Origin: Sphingomonas sp. Leaf357 | GTDB lineage: Bacteria > Pseudomonadota > Alphaproteobacteria > Sphingomonadales > Sphingomonadaceae | DNA length: 64,000 nucleotides | NCBI RefSeq assembly: GCF_001423845.1 | Contig: NZ_LMPM01000001.1 | Coordinates: 2,127,398 to 2,191,397, forward strand | Direction: 5' to 3' | Shown: positions 18,336 through 26,200 of the stretch, one piece after another | How positions within the stretch are numbered: position 1 is the first letter of the stretch | Layout of the letters: each line of letters opens with the position of its first letter | Notes under the pieces: model-generated | Told to the model about the DNA's origin: nothing | What the model saw: only the letters and a program-made list of their open reading frames with translations | Database searches by the model: none | Position numbers and translations under genes: made by a program

Positions 18336-19433
18336 TCAGGCTGCGGCCGCATCCCGCTTCGCAAAACGCTTGCGTGCCACCAATGCAGCCGCCGCCGCGC
18401 CGAACAGCAGGACCATCGGCGGGGCGGGCACCGGAGCCGGGGTGCCGCCGTTAGATCCGGTGCTGCCGCCGTTGGATCCGCCGTGGCCGCCATTGCTGCT
18501 CCAGCCGCCGTTCGAACTCCAGCCACCGCTGCTGCCCCAGCCGTGGCTGCTCGATCCGTAACTGCTCGAACTGGTCGAGCTACTGGTCCCACCGCTGCCG
18601 TTCGAGGAGCTGGCGGACGACGTGCTGGTCGAACTGCCGTTGGACGAACTTGCCGAAGAGGAGGACACGTTGCCGCTCGACGCGGACGAAGATGACACAT
18701 TCCCGCTGGACGACGATGAGGTCGAGGAGGACACATTGCCGCTCGAGGAGGACGAAACGTCGCCGCTGGAGGCGGAGGACACATTGCCGCTGCTGCCGCC
18801 CGACGCGGACGACACGTTGCCGCTCGATCCGCCGCTCGCCGAAGACGATGTGCTGGAGATTTCCGCGCCACCCGTGCTGCTGCTGGTGGAGGAACCGCCG
18901 CTGCCGCCCGACGAGATATCGCCACTGGAGCCACCGCTGGCCGAGGAGGTCGATCCGCCGCTGCTGCTGGTCGATCCGCCGCTCGAACTGCTGGTGGAGG
19001 AGATGACGATCCCGCCACTGCCGCTCGATCCACCGCCGCCGCCACCGAACGAGCCGCCGCCGAAGAACCCGCCGCCGCCGCCGAAGCCGCCACTGCCGCC
19101 GATCACGGTCAGGCCGCCACCACCGCCGCCGCTCGATCCGGCGAAGGAGGGTGGGGGCAGGGGAATCGGCGCGCCCTGGCTGGTCAGCGTCACGACGGCC
19201 GGGGGGCAGGCCGTTCGGGTCTGCGTAACGATTCGGCGCACCCGGCTGCCGGCATGAACGCCGGCGCTTGCCACTTTCGTGGTGGTGACGCGACGCACCA
19301 CGCGCTTGGTCTGCTTCTGGGCATATACCTGACGCGCCTTCGCGCCATCCGCGACGTGCACCGCACCGCCGCCGATCAGGGCGCCGCCGCAGGTGCAAGC
19401 GCACAATTTAGCCAAAGCCATCCGCACCGACAT
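18336..19433 (-). CDS. Ser/Gly-rich repetitive surface protein with PEP-CTERM-like anchor
   Basis: A 365-residue protein in three parts. The N-terminus (~1-30) is hydrophobic with two Cys near 12-14 and could be a signal sequence. Residues ~95-320 are almost only Ser, Gly, Thr and Asn, with short tandem units such as SSGNVSS and SSGGSTS. The C-terminus has a VPAPPMVLLFGA hydrophobic helix followed by RKRFAKR, matching the PEP-CTERM sorting signal pattern (Pro motif, transmembrane helix, basic tail). Such proteins are processed by exosortase and exported with exopolysaccharide. No exosortase gene is in the window. The repeated codons make the opposite strand look like a Pro/Leu/Glu-rich frame, which I rejected. 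Confidence 0.8.
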   Translation of the reverse strand: MSVRMALAKLCACTCGGALIGGGAVHVADGAKARQVYAQKQTKRVVRRVTTTKVASAGVHAGSRVRRIVTQTRTACPPAVVTLTSQGAPIPLPPPSFAGSSGGGGGGLTVIGGSGGFGGGGGFFGGGSFGGGGGGSSGSGGIVISSTSSSSGGSTSSSGGSTSSASGGSSGDISSGGSGGSSTSSSTGGAEISSTSSSASGGSSGNVSSASGGSSGNVSSASSGDVSSSSSGNVSSSTSSSSSGNVSSSSASSGNVSSSSASSSNGSSTSTSSASSSNGSGGTSSSTSSSSYGSSSHGWGSSGGWSSNGGWSSNGGHGGSNGGSTGSNGGTPAPVPAPPMVLLFGAAAAALVARKRFAKRDAAAA

Positions 19434-19447
19434 GATGTCACTCTCTT

Positions 19448-19480
19448 GTTACCGGCCTTCTGGCCCTGTTACCGGCCTTC
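19448..19480. repeat. Tandem 13-bp direct repeat upstream of the PEP-CTERM gene
   Basis: GTTACCGGCCTTC occurs at 19448-19460 and again at 19468-19480, a period of 20 bases (about two helical turns), 15 to 47 bases upstream of the start codon of the minus-strand gene. The spacing would suit a dimeric or tandem regulator binding site or a leader element, but this is inference. Confidence 0.45.
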
Positions 19481-19796
19481 CAGTCAGACCCCGTCCAACA
19501 GCAGCTGATGAGCCGCTATCACTCCAAAGTGCCGAACAAAGAATTAAGTTCAAGGTCGTTAACCAAGCTTTGTGTGGCGGGAGATTGTTTTCTTACGCAG
19601 GTCTGCGGCGCACTACGGTTAACGTATCATTGCGGTACGAAATCACCGTTCATTACTAGTATTGCGTTAATCTTTGGCGTTAGTTCGGCGCGTCTTGGGA
19701 TCGAGCGGCAGTGTCCATGATTCACGAAACTGCCACGATAGGCTGCTTAGGGCGCTGTGTTCGTGACCTTGTCGCGAACTGGTGGCAGCGGATTGC
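19481..19796. other. Intergenic stretch between PEP-CTERM gene and dksA
   Basis: Divergent intergenic region, more AT-rich than the coding DNA around it, between the PEP-CTERM gene (minus) and dksA (plus). Short open frames on both strands have no recognisable product or start signals. It presumably carries the promoter of the PEP-CTERM gene; I could not pick a convincing -35/-10 pair or an RpoN -24/-12 site. Confidence 0.4.
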
Positions 19797-19825
19797 TTGT
19801 CGAGCGGCATCGGCGCTTGTATAGG
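19797..19825 (+). promoter_or_regulatory. Possible sigma-70-type promoter of dksA
   Basis: TTGTCG and TATAGG separated by exactly 17 bases, about 75 bases upstream of the dksA start codon. The match to consensus is moderate, so this is a suggestion only. Confidence 0.4.
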
Positions 19826-19899
19826 CGCGCCATTAGGGGTGTGGGCAACATGGGCGATACGGGCGCAGAAAGCGTCGGGCGACCACGGGGAGAGTTGGG

Positions 19900-20358
19900 A
19901 TGGCAACGGTCTTGAATCGATTGGACGACTCCGGAAAACCTTTGGCTCCGGCCAATGACGCGGGCTATCGGCCAAGCGCCGACGAAGACTTCATGAACCC
20001 AAAGCAGCAGGATTATTTCCGCGGCAAGCTGCAGGCCTGGAAAGATGCGATCCTGAAGGAGGCCGCAGGCACGCTGTCGCAGCTTCAGGTTGATTCGTTA
20101 CGCGAGGCGGATCTCACCGATCGCGCATCGAGCGAAACCGACTGGTCGATCGAACTGCGCACGCGTGATCGCCAACGCAAACTGATTTCCAAGATCGACG
20201 CGGCGATGCGCAGGATCGACGACGGCGAATATGGCTATTGCGAAGTGACGGGCGAGCCGATCAGCTTGGCGCGACTGGAAGCCCGGCCGATCGCGACCAT
20301 GACGGTCGAGGCGCAGGAAAAGCACGAACGTAACGAGAAGGTCTCGCGCGAGGATTGA
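19900..20358 (+). CDS. dksA: RNA polymerase-binding transcription factor DksA
   Basis: DksA inserts a coiled coil into the RNA polymerase secondary channel and acts with ppGpp in the stringent response. The 152-residue protein aligns without gaps to the E. coli numbering at key points: Asp71 and Asp74 lie at the coiled-coil tip (READLTDRAS). The zinc-finger region keeps the fold sequence (YGYCEVTGEPI, LARLEARPIAT), but of the four Cys positions only Cys114 remains; the others are Thr117, Thr135 and Ala138. It is thus a zinc-independent type, as known for many alphaproteobacteria. A GGGGAGAG site lies 5 bases before the ATG. Confidence 0.93.
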   Translation: MATVLNRLDDSGKPLAPANDAGYRPSADEDFMNPKQQDYFRGKLQAWKDAILKEAAGTLSQLQVDSLREADLTDRASSETDWSIELRTRDRQRKLISKIDAAMRRIDDGEYGYCEVTGEPISLARLEARPIATMTVEAQEKHERNEKVSRED

Positions 20359-20451
20359 GCAGCCTCCTGTCGCGAGGATGGCGCGGCGCACGAGTGCTAA
20401 AACTGAATGCAAATAATTTCGGCACTGGCCAGTCAAGGCTGTGTCGTCCAG

Positions 20452-20484
20452 GCCTCGCGGTCCGGATAGGCCCGGACGCGAGGC
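20452..20484. terminator. GC-rich hairpin between convergent dksA and a YdcH-family gene
   Basis: GCCTCGCGGTCCG pairs with CGGACGCGAGGC with a single bulged base and a 7-8 base loop. It lies between the stops of dksA (plus) and the small minus-strand gene at 20499. There is no T-run on either side, so it may be a weak bidirectional terminator or an mRNA-end stabiliser. Confidence 0.45.
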
Positions 20485-20498
20485 GGAACGTCGGGCCG

Positions 20499-20654
20499 CT
20501 ATTGTGCGGTCATTTCTTCCTTGATGCGGAGTTTCTGTTTTTTCAGCGCCGCGAGCGTGGCCGCGTCTGGGAGGGGGCGCTGCGACTCGGCTGCGATCTT
20601 CTTGTCGAGGCCGGCATGCTTGGCTTCAAGTGCTGAGAAATGTGCGGTCTGCAT
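20499..20654 (-). CDS. YdcH/DUF465 family small protein
   Basis: A 51-residue protein read directly from the minus strand: it starts MQTAHFSALEAKHAGLDKK and ends LRIKEEMTAQ. It is one helical hairpin with the DUF465 pattern: a first helix, a short Arg-Pro-Leu-Pro turn near residue 25, then a second helix with LAALKKQKLRIKEE. An AAGGAGG ribosome-binding site lies 9 bases upstream, which strongly supports translation. The function of this family is unknown; members are small, abundant and often occur next to each other. It diverges from a second member at 20829. Confidence 0.88.
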   Translation of the reverse strand: MQTAHFSALEAKHAGLDKKIAAESQRPLPDAATLAALKKQKLRIKEEMTAQ

Positions 20655-20828
20655 GGAAGCAATCCTCCTTCAGTGCTTGGGCTGGGGACTGATAGAAACA
20701 CGCCAACGGTCAATTGTCTTCATCCGATTCGTCGCATTTCGACAGGCGGAGCAGATTTATGCGCCAGACCGTTTTGTCGTTCACGCAACGCAGCGCAATT
20801 TGCTAGGGTGCCCGGCAACGGGGGATGC

Positions 20829-21026
20829 ATGGACGAAACGCAGATTGCCAAGCGACTGGACGTTCTGCGGACCGAACATCGCGATCTTGATTCGGCGATT
20901 CTCGCCCTGATCGAATCCCGCTCGACCGATCAGTTGCAATTGGCGCGGCTGAAGAAGCGCAAGCTGCGGCTGCGCGACGAGATCGGCATGCTGGAGGATC
21001 AGTTGGTGCCGGACATCATCGCCTAG
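20829..21026 (+). CDS. YdcH/DUF465 family small protein
   Basis: A 65-residue helical-hairpin protein with the same design as its divergent neighbour: an N-terminal helix (RLDVLRTEHRDLDSAI), a short turn around residue 32, and a second helix ending LARLKKRKLRLRDEIGMLED. The LKKxKLRL(R/K)(D/E)E core is shared by both, pointing to an old duplication. The ATG at 20829 begins MDETQIAKRL. It precedes the RcdA-like gene by 117 bases on the same strand. No biochemical role can be stated from sequence. Confidence 0.85.
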   Translation: MDETQIAKRLDVLRTEHRDLDSAILALIESRSTDQLQLARLKKRKLRLRDEIGMLEDQLVPDIIA

Positions 21027-21143
21027 CGGTGTGCGGGAAGATCAAGCGGTGAGTCGTGATGCTCCGCTTTGGGACAGTCGAATTTTACAAATATCGCCTG
21101 GCACCCATGTCGCTCACGCGGGCTTTCTGTCACTCCGTTACCG

Positions 21144-21602
21144 ATGAAGGGCATATTGACCGACCCGCGCATGCACTGCCGCCTGATCGACACGCTGTAC
21201 GTCGATGCGATGGTGCTTGCCGACGAGGCACGAAGCTATTTCGACGAGGCCGGACGGGTGGAGCGCGAGGCGCTCGATCCGATGGCACGGGTGTCGTTCA
21301 GCTGCGAATCGCTGAAGGTCACGACGCGGCTGATGCATGTGATCGCCTGGCTGTTGACGCAGCGCGCGGTGGAGGCAGGCGAGTTGCGCGCGGCGGATGC
21401 GCTCGATCCGTCGCGGCGGCTGGGCCCTGCACCGGTCAGCGAACCCGGCGCGGTGGCGAGCATGCCGCCCCAGGCGCGTGCGCTGATCGCGGCGAGCGCC
21501 GAACTCTATCGTCGCGTGGCGAGGCTGGATGACTCGCAGGCGGAGATCGTGGCGGCGAGCCCGGTGCAGTCTTTGTATGCCCGGCTGGCGATGGCGTTCT
21601 GA
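21144..21602 (+). CDS. RcdA-like/DUF1465 protein (CtrA degradation adaptor family)
   Basis: A 152-residue all-alpha protein. The stretch SCESLKVTTRLMHVIAWLLTQRAV (split: residues ~52-75) and the preceding ADEARSYFDEAGRVE match the family that includes Caulobacter RcdA, the adaptor that helps deliver CtrA and other substrates to ClpXP at the cell pole during the cell cycle. I chose the ATG at 21144; the frame is open 25 codons further upstream, but those codons do not look like protein. CtrA and ClpX are outside this window, so the role is by family. Confidence is high for the family, moderate for the function. Confidence 0.78.
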   Translation: MKGILTDPRMHCRLIDTLYVDAMVLADEARSYFDEAGRVEREALDPMARVSFSCESLKVTTRLMHVIAWLLTQRAVEAGELRAADALDPSRRLGPAPVSEPGAVASMPPQARALIAASAELYRRVARLDDSQAEIVAASPVQSLYARLAMAF

Positions 21603-21636
21603 TTCAAGAACGAGGCGCAGGTGCCTTGAAAAGCCC

Positions 21637-21717
21637 GACCGTGCTGAGCTTGTCGAAGCACTGCACTTCTTTTCGGCCGTAGAAAAGTACGGTCCTTCGA
21701 CAGGCTCAGGACAGGCG
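21637..21717. repeat. Inverted repeat, family A (copy 3)
   Basis: Arms CGACCGTGCTGAGCTTGTCG and, on the right, CCTTCGACAGGCTCAGGACA. It lies between the convergent RcdA-like and nitronate monooxygenase genes. Confidence 0.8.
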
Positions 21718-21751
21718 GTGTGTTTGGAGCGCGCGAGACCCCATCACCCAT

Positions 21752-22723
21752 TCAAACCCCCAGCCGTGCCCGCGCCGCTTTATATTCGCGCTCCAGCCGA
21801 TCGACGCGCACAGCAACGGACTCGACCGCCGTGACCGCGCCGATGCCCTGGCCCGATCCCCAGATGTCTTTCCAGGCCTTGGGCTTCGATCCGCCACCAT
21901 CATTGCCGCCGGAACCGAAATTCATCGTCTTCAGATCGCCCTCGGGCAGATTGTCCGGATCCATGCCGGCGGCCTCGATCGACTGGCGCAGATAATTGCC
22001 GTGCACGCCGGTGAACAGGTTGGAATAGACGATGTCTGAAGCCTTGCCCGCGACGATGCCGTCCTTGTACGCCGGATCGGCGTTGGCTTCCTCGGTCGCG
22101 ATGAAGGGCGAACCGATATAGCCGAGATCCGCGCCCATCGCCTGCGCCGCGAGCACCGCGTCGCCGGTGGCGATTGATCCGGACAGTGCCAGCGGACCAT
22201 CGAACCACTGCCGGATTTCCTGGATCAGCGCGAAGGGCGACAGCCGGCCGGCATGGCCGCCCGCGCCGGCGGCGACCGCGATCAGGCCATCCGCGCCTTT
22301 TTCGATCGCCTTGCGCGCGAAACGATCGTCGATGATGTCGTGCAGCGTGATGCCGCCCCAGGCGTGGACGGCGGTGTTGAGATCCTCACGTGCGCCCAGG
22401 GACGTGATGACGATCGGCACCTGCCACTTGGCGCAGGTCGCGAGATCGGCTTCGAGCCGCCCGTTCGACTTGTGCACGATCTGGTTGACCGCGAAGGGCG
22501 CCGCCGGGCGATCCGGATTATCGCGGTTCCAGACCGAGAGTTCCTCGGTGATGCGGTGCAGCCATTCGTCGAGCAGCGCCTGAGGACGGGCGTTCAGCGC
22601 GGGGAAGGAGCCGACGATGCCCGCCTTGCACTGGGCGATGACAAGATCCGGACCGGAGATGATGAACAGCGGCGACCCGATGATGGGCAGGCGCAGGCGT
22701 TGCAGGATGGGGGGCAGACTCAT
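21752..22723 (-). CDS. Nitronate monooxygenase (2-nitropropane dioxygenase family)
   Basis: FMN-dependent TIM-barrel enzyme of 323 residues that oxidises alkyl nitronates (for example propionate 3-nitronate) to carbonyl compounds, releasing nitrite. The FMN/catalytic motif AGGHAG is at 154-159 with the conserved His157, and GIVGSFPALNAR near 35-46 is the typical N-terminal phosphate-side loop. The C-terminus ends with a helix rich in Arg and Ala. It diverges from the M1 aminopeptidase gene. Annotated members often serve in detoxification; the true substrate here is unknown. Confidence 0.88.
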   Translation of the reverse strand: MSLPPILQRLRLPIIGSPLFIISGPDLVIAQCKAGIVGSFPALNARPQALLDEWLHRITEELSVWNRDNPDRPAAPFAVNQIVHKSNGRLEADLATCAKWQVPIVITSLGAREDLNTAVHAWGGITLHDIIDDRFARKAIEKGADGLIAVAAGAGGHAGRLSPFALIQEIRQWFDGPLALSGSIATGDAVLAAQAMGADLGYIGSPFIATEEANADPAYKDGIVAGKASDIVYSNLFTGVHGNYLRQSIEAAGMDPDNLPEGDLKTMNFGSGGNDGGGSKPKAWKDIWGSGQGIGAVTAVESVAVRVDRLEREYKAARARLGV

Positions 22724-22837
22724 GGGTGCGTTTCATAGCGCAACTGAAATGACTGTCCAGCGCATCGGTGGTGTCGCGGGGTTGCCAAGCGCGGCGATCG
22801 TATTACGGCGGCAACACACAACGATAAGGTCGTCCCA

Positions 22838-25420
22838 ATGAAGCGCGTCATCCCTTTCCTTTTGCTCGGCATTTCCACGCCCGCTTTCGCCGCCGGGCAA
22901 TTGCCCGCGACCGTGGCGCCGGTATCCTACGATATCCGCATCACGCCCGATGCGGCGGCGATGACCTTTGCCGGCAGCGAGACGATCAAGGTCGATGTGC
23001 GCGTGTCGACCGCGACGATCACGCTCAACGCCGCCGATCTGGCGATCGCCACCGCGACGTTCGACGGCGCGAACATACCGGTGACGCTGGATAAGCAGTC
23101 GCAGGAATTGACCGTCAAGCTGCCCAAGGCGGCGGCGAAGGGCCTGCACGACCTGCGGTTCACCTGGACCGGCAAGATCAACCAGTCGCCGCTCGGGCTG
23201 TTCGCGATCGATTACAAGAATGCCGACGGCAGCGCGGCGCGGATGCTGGCGACTCAGTTCGAGGCGCCCGACGCGCGGCGGTTTGCGCCCCTGTGGGACG
23301 AACCGTCGTTCAAGGCCACGTTCAAGGTGAGCGCGGTGGCGCCGGCGGGGCAGTTGGCCTTCTCGAACATGCCGGCCGCCAGCGTGACGAAACAGGCCGA
23401 CGGCACCCAACTCTACAGTTTCGCGGTGACGCCCAGGATGTCGAGCTATCTGATGTTCCTAGGCATGGGGGACGTCGAGCGCCATACGGTGATGGCCGGC
23501 AAGACCGAGATCGGCATCATCAGCCGTCGCGGCGTCGGTGCGCAGGGCGAGTATTCGCTGAACGCGGCCAAGCGCCTGCTCAGCTATTACAACGAATATT
23601 TCGGCGTGCCGTATCCTCTGCCCAAGCTCGACATGATCGCCGGGCCGGGCTCCAGCCAGACGTTCGGCGCGATGGAGAATTGGGGCGCGATCTTCTATTT
23701 CGAGAACGAATTGCTGTTCGATCCGGCGCGCGCGACCGAGAGCAACCGGCAGCGCATCTACACCGTGGTCGCGCATGAAATGGCGCATCAATGGTTCGGC
23801 GATCTCGTCACCATGAAATGGTGGGACGATCTGTGGCTGAACGAGGGTTTCGCCTCGTGGATGGAGAACAAGGCGACCGCCGACCTGAACCCCAAATGGA
23901 ACGCGCAGGCGACCGCCGTGTCGTCCGATCGCGAGACGGCGCTGGGCGCGGATGCGACGGCCGCGACGCACCCGATCATCCGCAAGATCGAGTCGGTCGA
24001 CCAGATCGGCGGTGCGTTCGACGGCATCACCTACCAGAAGGGGCAGGCGGTGATCGGCATGCTCGAGTCCACTCTGGGTCCGGACGTGTTCCGCGCCGGC
24101 ATCCGCCGCTACATGGCGAAATACAAATACGGCAACACCGTCACCGACCAGTTGTGGACCGAACTCTCGGCCGCGGCCGGCAAGCCGGTGGCCGATATCG
24201 CGCATGATTTCACGCTGCAGCCCGGCGTGCCGTTGATCACGCTGACCAGTGCGACGTGCGGTGGCGGGATGACGACGGCGACTCTTACACAGGGACGCTT
24301 CGGCCTGGATACGGCATCGAAGCGACCGCTGACGTGGCGTGTGCCGTTGCGGATCGGCGTGCTCGGGCAGGCGGATACGGATGTGATCGTGCGCGGCGCG
24401 ACGCCGACGCCGGTAACGCTGAAAGGGTGCGGCACGGTCGTGCTCAATCAGGGCAAAGGCAGCTATCTGCGGGCCAAATACGATGCGGCCGGCCATGCCG
24501 CTATCGTACGCGATTTCACCAAACTGCCGCTGACCGATCAGCTTGGGACGCTCGGTGACGATTTCGCGCTGGCGATGAGCGGCGACCAGGATCTGGCCGG
24601 TTATCTGGCGCTGCTCGATCAGGTGTCGGTCGAGGCCGATCCGATCGAATGGGCGATGGTGGCAGGCCAGGTCGGGCGGATCGCCGAGCGGTTCGCGAAC
24701 ACGCCGCTGGGCGACACGCTCGACCGGCGCAACGCCAAGCTGCTCGCGCCCTTGATGCGGCGGGTCGGCTATCAGGCCGTGGCGGGGGAGTCGCCGCTGG
24801 TGACCAACCTGCGCGAGACGCTGATCCGCGGGCTCGGGGCGACCGGTGATCCCGAGATCATGGCGATGGCGCGCAAATATGTCGCGGCGCTGGCGACGAA
24901 CTCCAACGCGATTCCGCCGGCGATCCGTACGCCGATCCTGACAACCTACGCTCTGAACGCCACGCCGGCGGAATGGGATGCGCTGCTGAAGATCGCACTG
25001 GCCGAGAAGAACCCGGTGGCCCGCAACGGCTATATCCGGACGCTCGGCGGTACGCGAAGCGCTGCGCTGGCGCAGCGCGCGCTCGATCTGATCAAGACCG
25101 ACCAGATCAGCGCTCCGCAGAAAGCGGGGCTGCTGCGTGGGGTCGCAGCGCGCCATCCCGACATGGCGTTCGATTTCGCGGTGGCCAACTTCGCCCTGGT
25201 CGATAGCTTCACCGAGGCGAGTGCGCGGTCGAACTACGTGCCGGGGCTGGGCGGGGGATCGAACGATCCGGCGATGCCGGCGAAGATCATCGCCTTCGCC
25301 AGGCAGAACCTGCCGGCGGGGGCGCAGGACGGCGCGGCGCGGGTCGTCGCCGGCATGGCGGCGCGACGTGAGACCACCGAACGGTTGCGCCCGGCGGTCA
25401 CCGCCTGGGCGGCACGCTGA
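22838..25420 (+). CDS. M1 family metallo-aminopeptidase, exported
   Basis: An 860-residue zinc aminopeptidase with a clear signal peptide (MKRVIPFLLLGISTPAFA), so periplasmic or secreted. The exopeptidase motif GAMEN is at 277-281 and the zinc motif HExxH at 313-317, with the third ligand Glu336 exactly 18 residues further (NEGFASW). The large C-terminal half is the ERAP1-like helical domain. Likely role: N-terminal trimming of peptides for nutrition. It is divergent from the nitronate monooxygenase gene; an inverted repeat closes its 3' end. Confidence 0.93.
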   Translation: MKRVIPFLLLGISTPAFAAGQLPATVAPVSYDIRITPDAAAMTFAGSETIKVDVRVSTATITLNAADLAIATATFDGANIPVTLDKQSQELTVKLPKAAAKGLHDLRFTWTGKINQSPLGLFAIDYKNADGSAARMLATQFEAPDARRFAPLWDEPSFKATFKVSAVAPAGQLAFSNMPAASVTKQADGTQLYSFAVTPRMSSYLMFLGMGDVERHTVMAGKTEIGIISRRGVGAQGEYSLNAAKRLLSYYNEYFGVPYPLPKLDMIAGPGSSQTFGAMENWGAIFYFENELLFDPARATESNRQRIYTVVAHEMAHQWFGDLVTMKWWDDLWLNEGFASWMENKATADLNPKWNAQATAVSSDRETALGADATAATHPIIRKIESVDQIGGAFDGITYQKGQAVIGMLESTLGPDVFRAGIRRYMAKYKYGNTVTDQLWTELSAAAGKPVADIAHDFTLQPGVPLITLTSATCGGGMTTATLTQGRFGLDTASKRPLTWRVPLRIGVLGQADTDVIVRGATPTPVTLKGCGTVVLNQGKGSYLRAKYDAAGHAAIVRDFTKLPLTDQLGTLGDDFALAMSGDQDLAGYLALLDQVSVEADPIEWAMVAGQVGRIAERFANTPLGDTLDRRNAKLLAPLMRRVGYQAVAGESPLVTNLRETLIRGLGATGDPEIMAMARKYVAALATNSNAIPPAIRTPILTTYALNATPAEWDALLKIALAEKNPVARNGYIRTLGGTRSAALAQRALDLIKTDQISAPQKAGLLRGVAARHPDMAFDFAVANFALVDSFTEASARSNYVPGLGGGSNDPAMPAKIIAFARQNLPAGAQDGAARVVAGMAARRETTERLRPAVTAWAAR

Positions 25421-25427
25421 TTCCTAC

Positions 25428-25493
25428 CGTTCGCCCTGAGCCTGTCGAAGGGCGAGTTCGGGGCATGTGCTTCGACAGGCTCAGCATGAACGG
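25428..25493. repeat. Inverted repeat, family A (copy 4)
   Basis: Arms CGTTCGCCCTGAGCCTGTCG and TTCGACAGGCTCAGCATGAA, with a short ~20-base loop. It lies 8 bases beyond the stop of the M1 aminopeptidase gene, facing the convergent carbonic anhydrase gene. Confidence 0.85.
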
Positions 25494-25518
25494 ACGGAAA
25501 AGGTGATCGGGATAGGCC

Positions 25519-26043
25519 TTAATCGACGCGCTTGAGCCCCGTGGCGCAGGCGTGGGCCTTCTCGACATAATGCCGGGCGGAGATGCGGAGCATGGTCTCG
25601 GTATTTGCGTCCAGTTCGCGGATCGCGCGGGCCGGGCTGCCGACGATCAGGCTGTTCGGCGGGAAGATCTTGTCTTCGGTGACAAGCGCGCCCGCGCCGA
25701 CGATGCAATTGTCGCCGATCGTCGCGCGATTGAGGATGATCGCGCCCATGCCGATCAGCACGCGGTTGCCGATCGTGCAGCCGTGCAGGATCGCGTGATG
25801 ACCGATCGTGCAATCCTCCCCCACCGTCAGCGGCGCGCCGGGGTCGCTATGGCACATCGCGCCTTCCTGGATGTTGGTGCGCGCGCCGATCAGGATCGGG
25901 GTGTTGTCGCCCCGGATCACCGCGCCGAACCACACGTTCGCGTCCTCGGCGAGGTGCACGTCGCCGATCAGATCCGCGCTGGGCGCGATCCATGCGCCGG
26001 GGGCGAGGGCGGGGCGTCTTCCATCGATTTCGTATTGGGGCAT
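25519..26043 (-). CDS. Gamma-class carbonic anhydrase-like hexapeptide protein
   Basis: A 174-residue left-handed beta-helix protein of the gamma-CA/PaaY/YrdA group. The metal-binding histidines of the family appear as His65, His82 and His87 (MCHSDPG and IGHHAILHGC), spaced as expected on a trimer interface. Repeating I-G-x-x hexads are visible from residue ~25 to ~140. Possible activities are CO2 hydration or, for PaaY-like members, thioester hydrolysis. It stands alone, downstream of a hypothetical exported protein on the same strand with a 157-base gap. Confidence 0.9.
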   Translation of the reverse strand: MPQYEIDGRRPALAPGAWIAPSADLIGDVHLAEDANVWFGAVIRGDNTPILIGARTNIQEGAMCHSDPGAPLTVGEDCTIGHHAILHGCTIGNRVLIGMGAIILNRATIGDNCIVGAGALVTEDKIFPPNSLIVGSPARAIRELDANTETMLRISARHYVEKAHACATGLKRVD

Positions 26044-26200
26044 GGCGCGTCGGTCCAGTTCAGGCGGTGGCGATCAGACAGATCGAGTGTCGGGGTGGAA
26101 GTTGGCGAAGTTGGCGTGGGTGGAGCCTCGGGGAGCAAATTTCCGGTTTAGCAGCGTTCGCATATTATGTCTTAGAAAACAGTCGTTTACTGGCGAAATC

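Noticed and set aside
18622..19257. Plus-strand frame rich in Pro, Leu, Glu and Asp opposite the PEP-CTERM gene
   Set aside because: It is the complement of the Ser/Gly repeat; the minus strand has a signal-like start, a C-terminal anchor and a Shine-Dalgarno, while this frame has none.
19508..19720. Possible 70-residue gene in the dksA upstream gap
   Set aside because: No Shine-Dalgarno and no recognisable composition; treated as intergenic.
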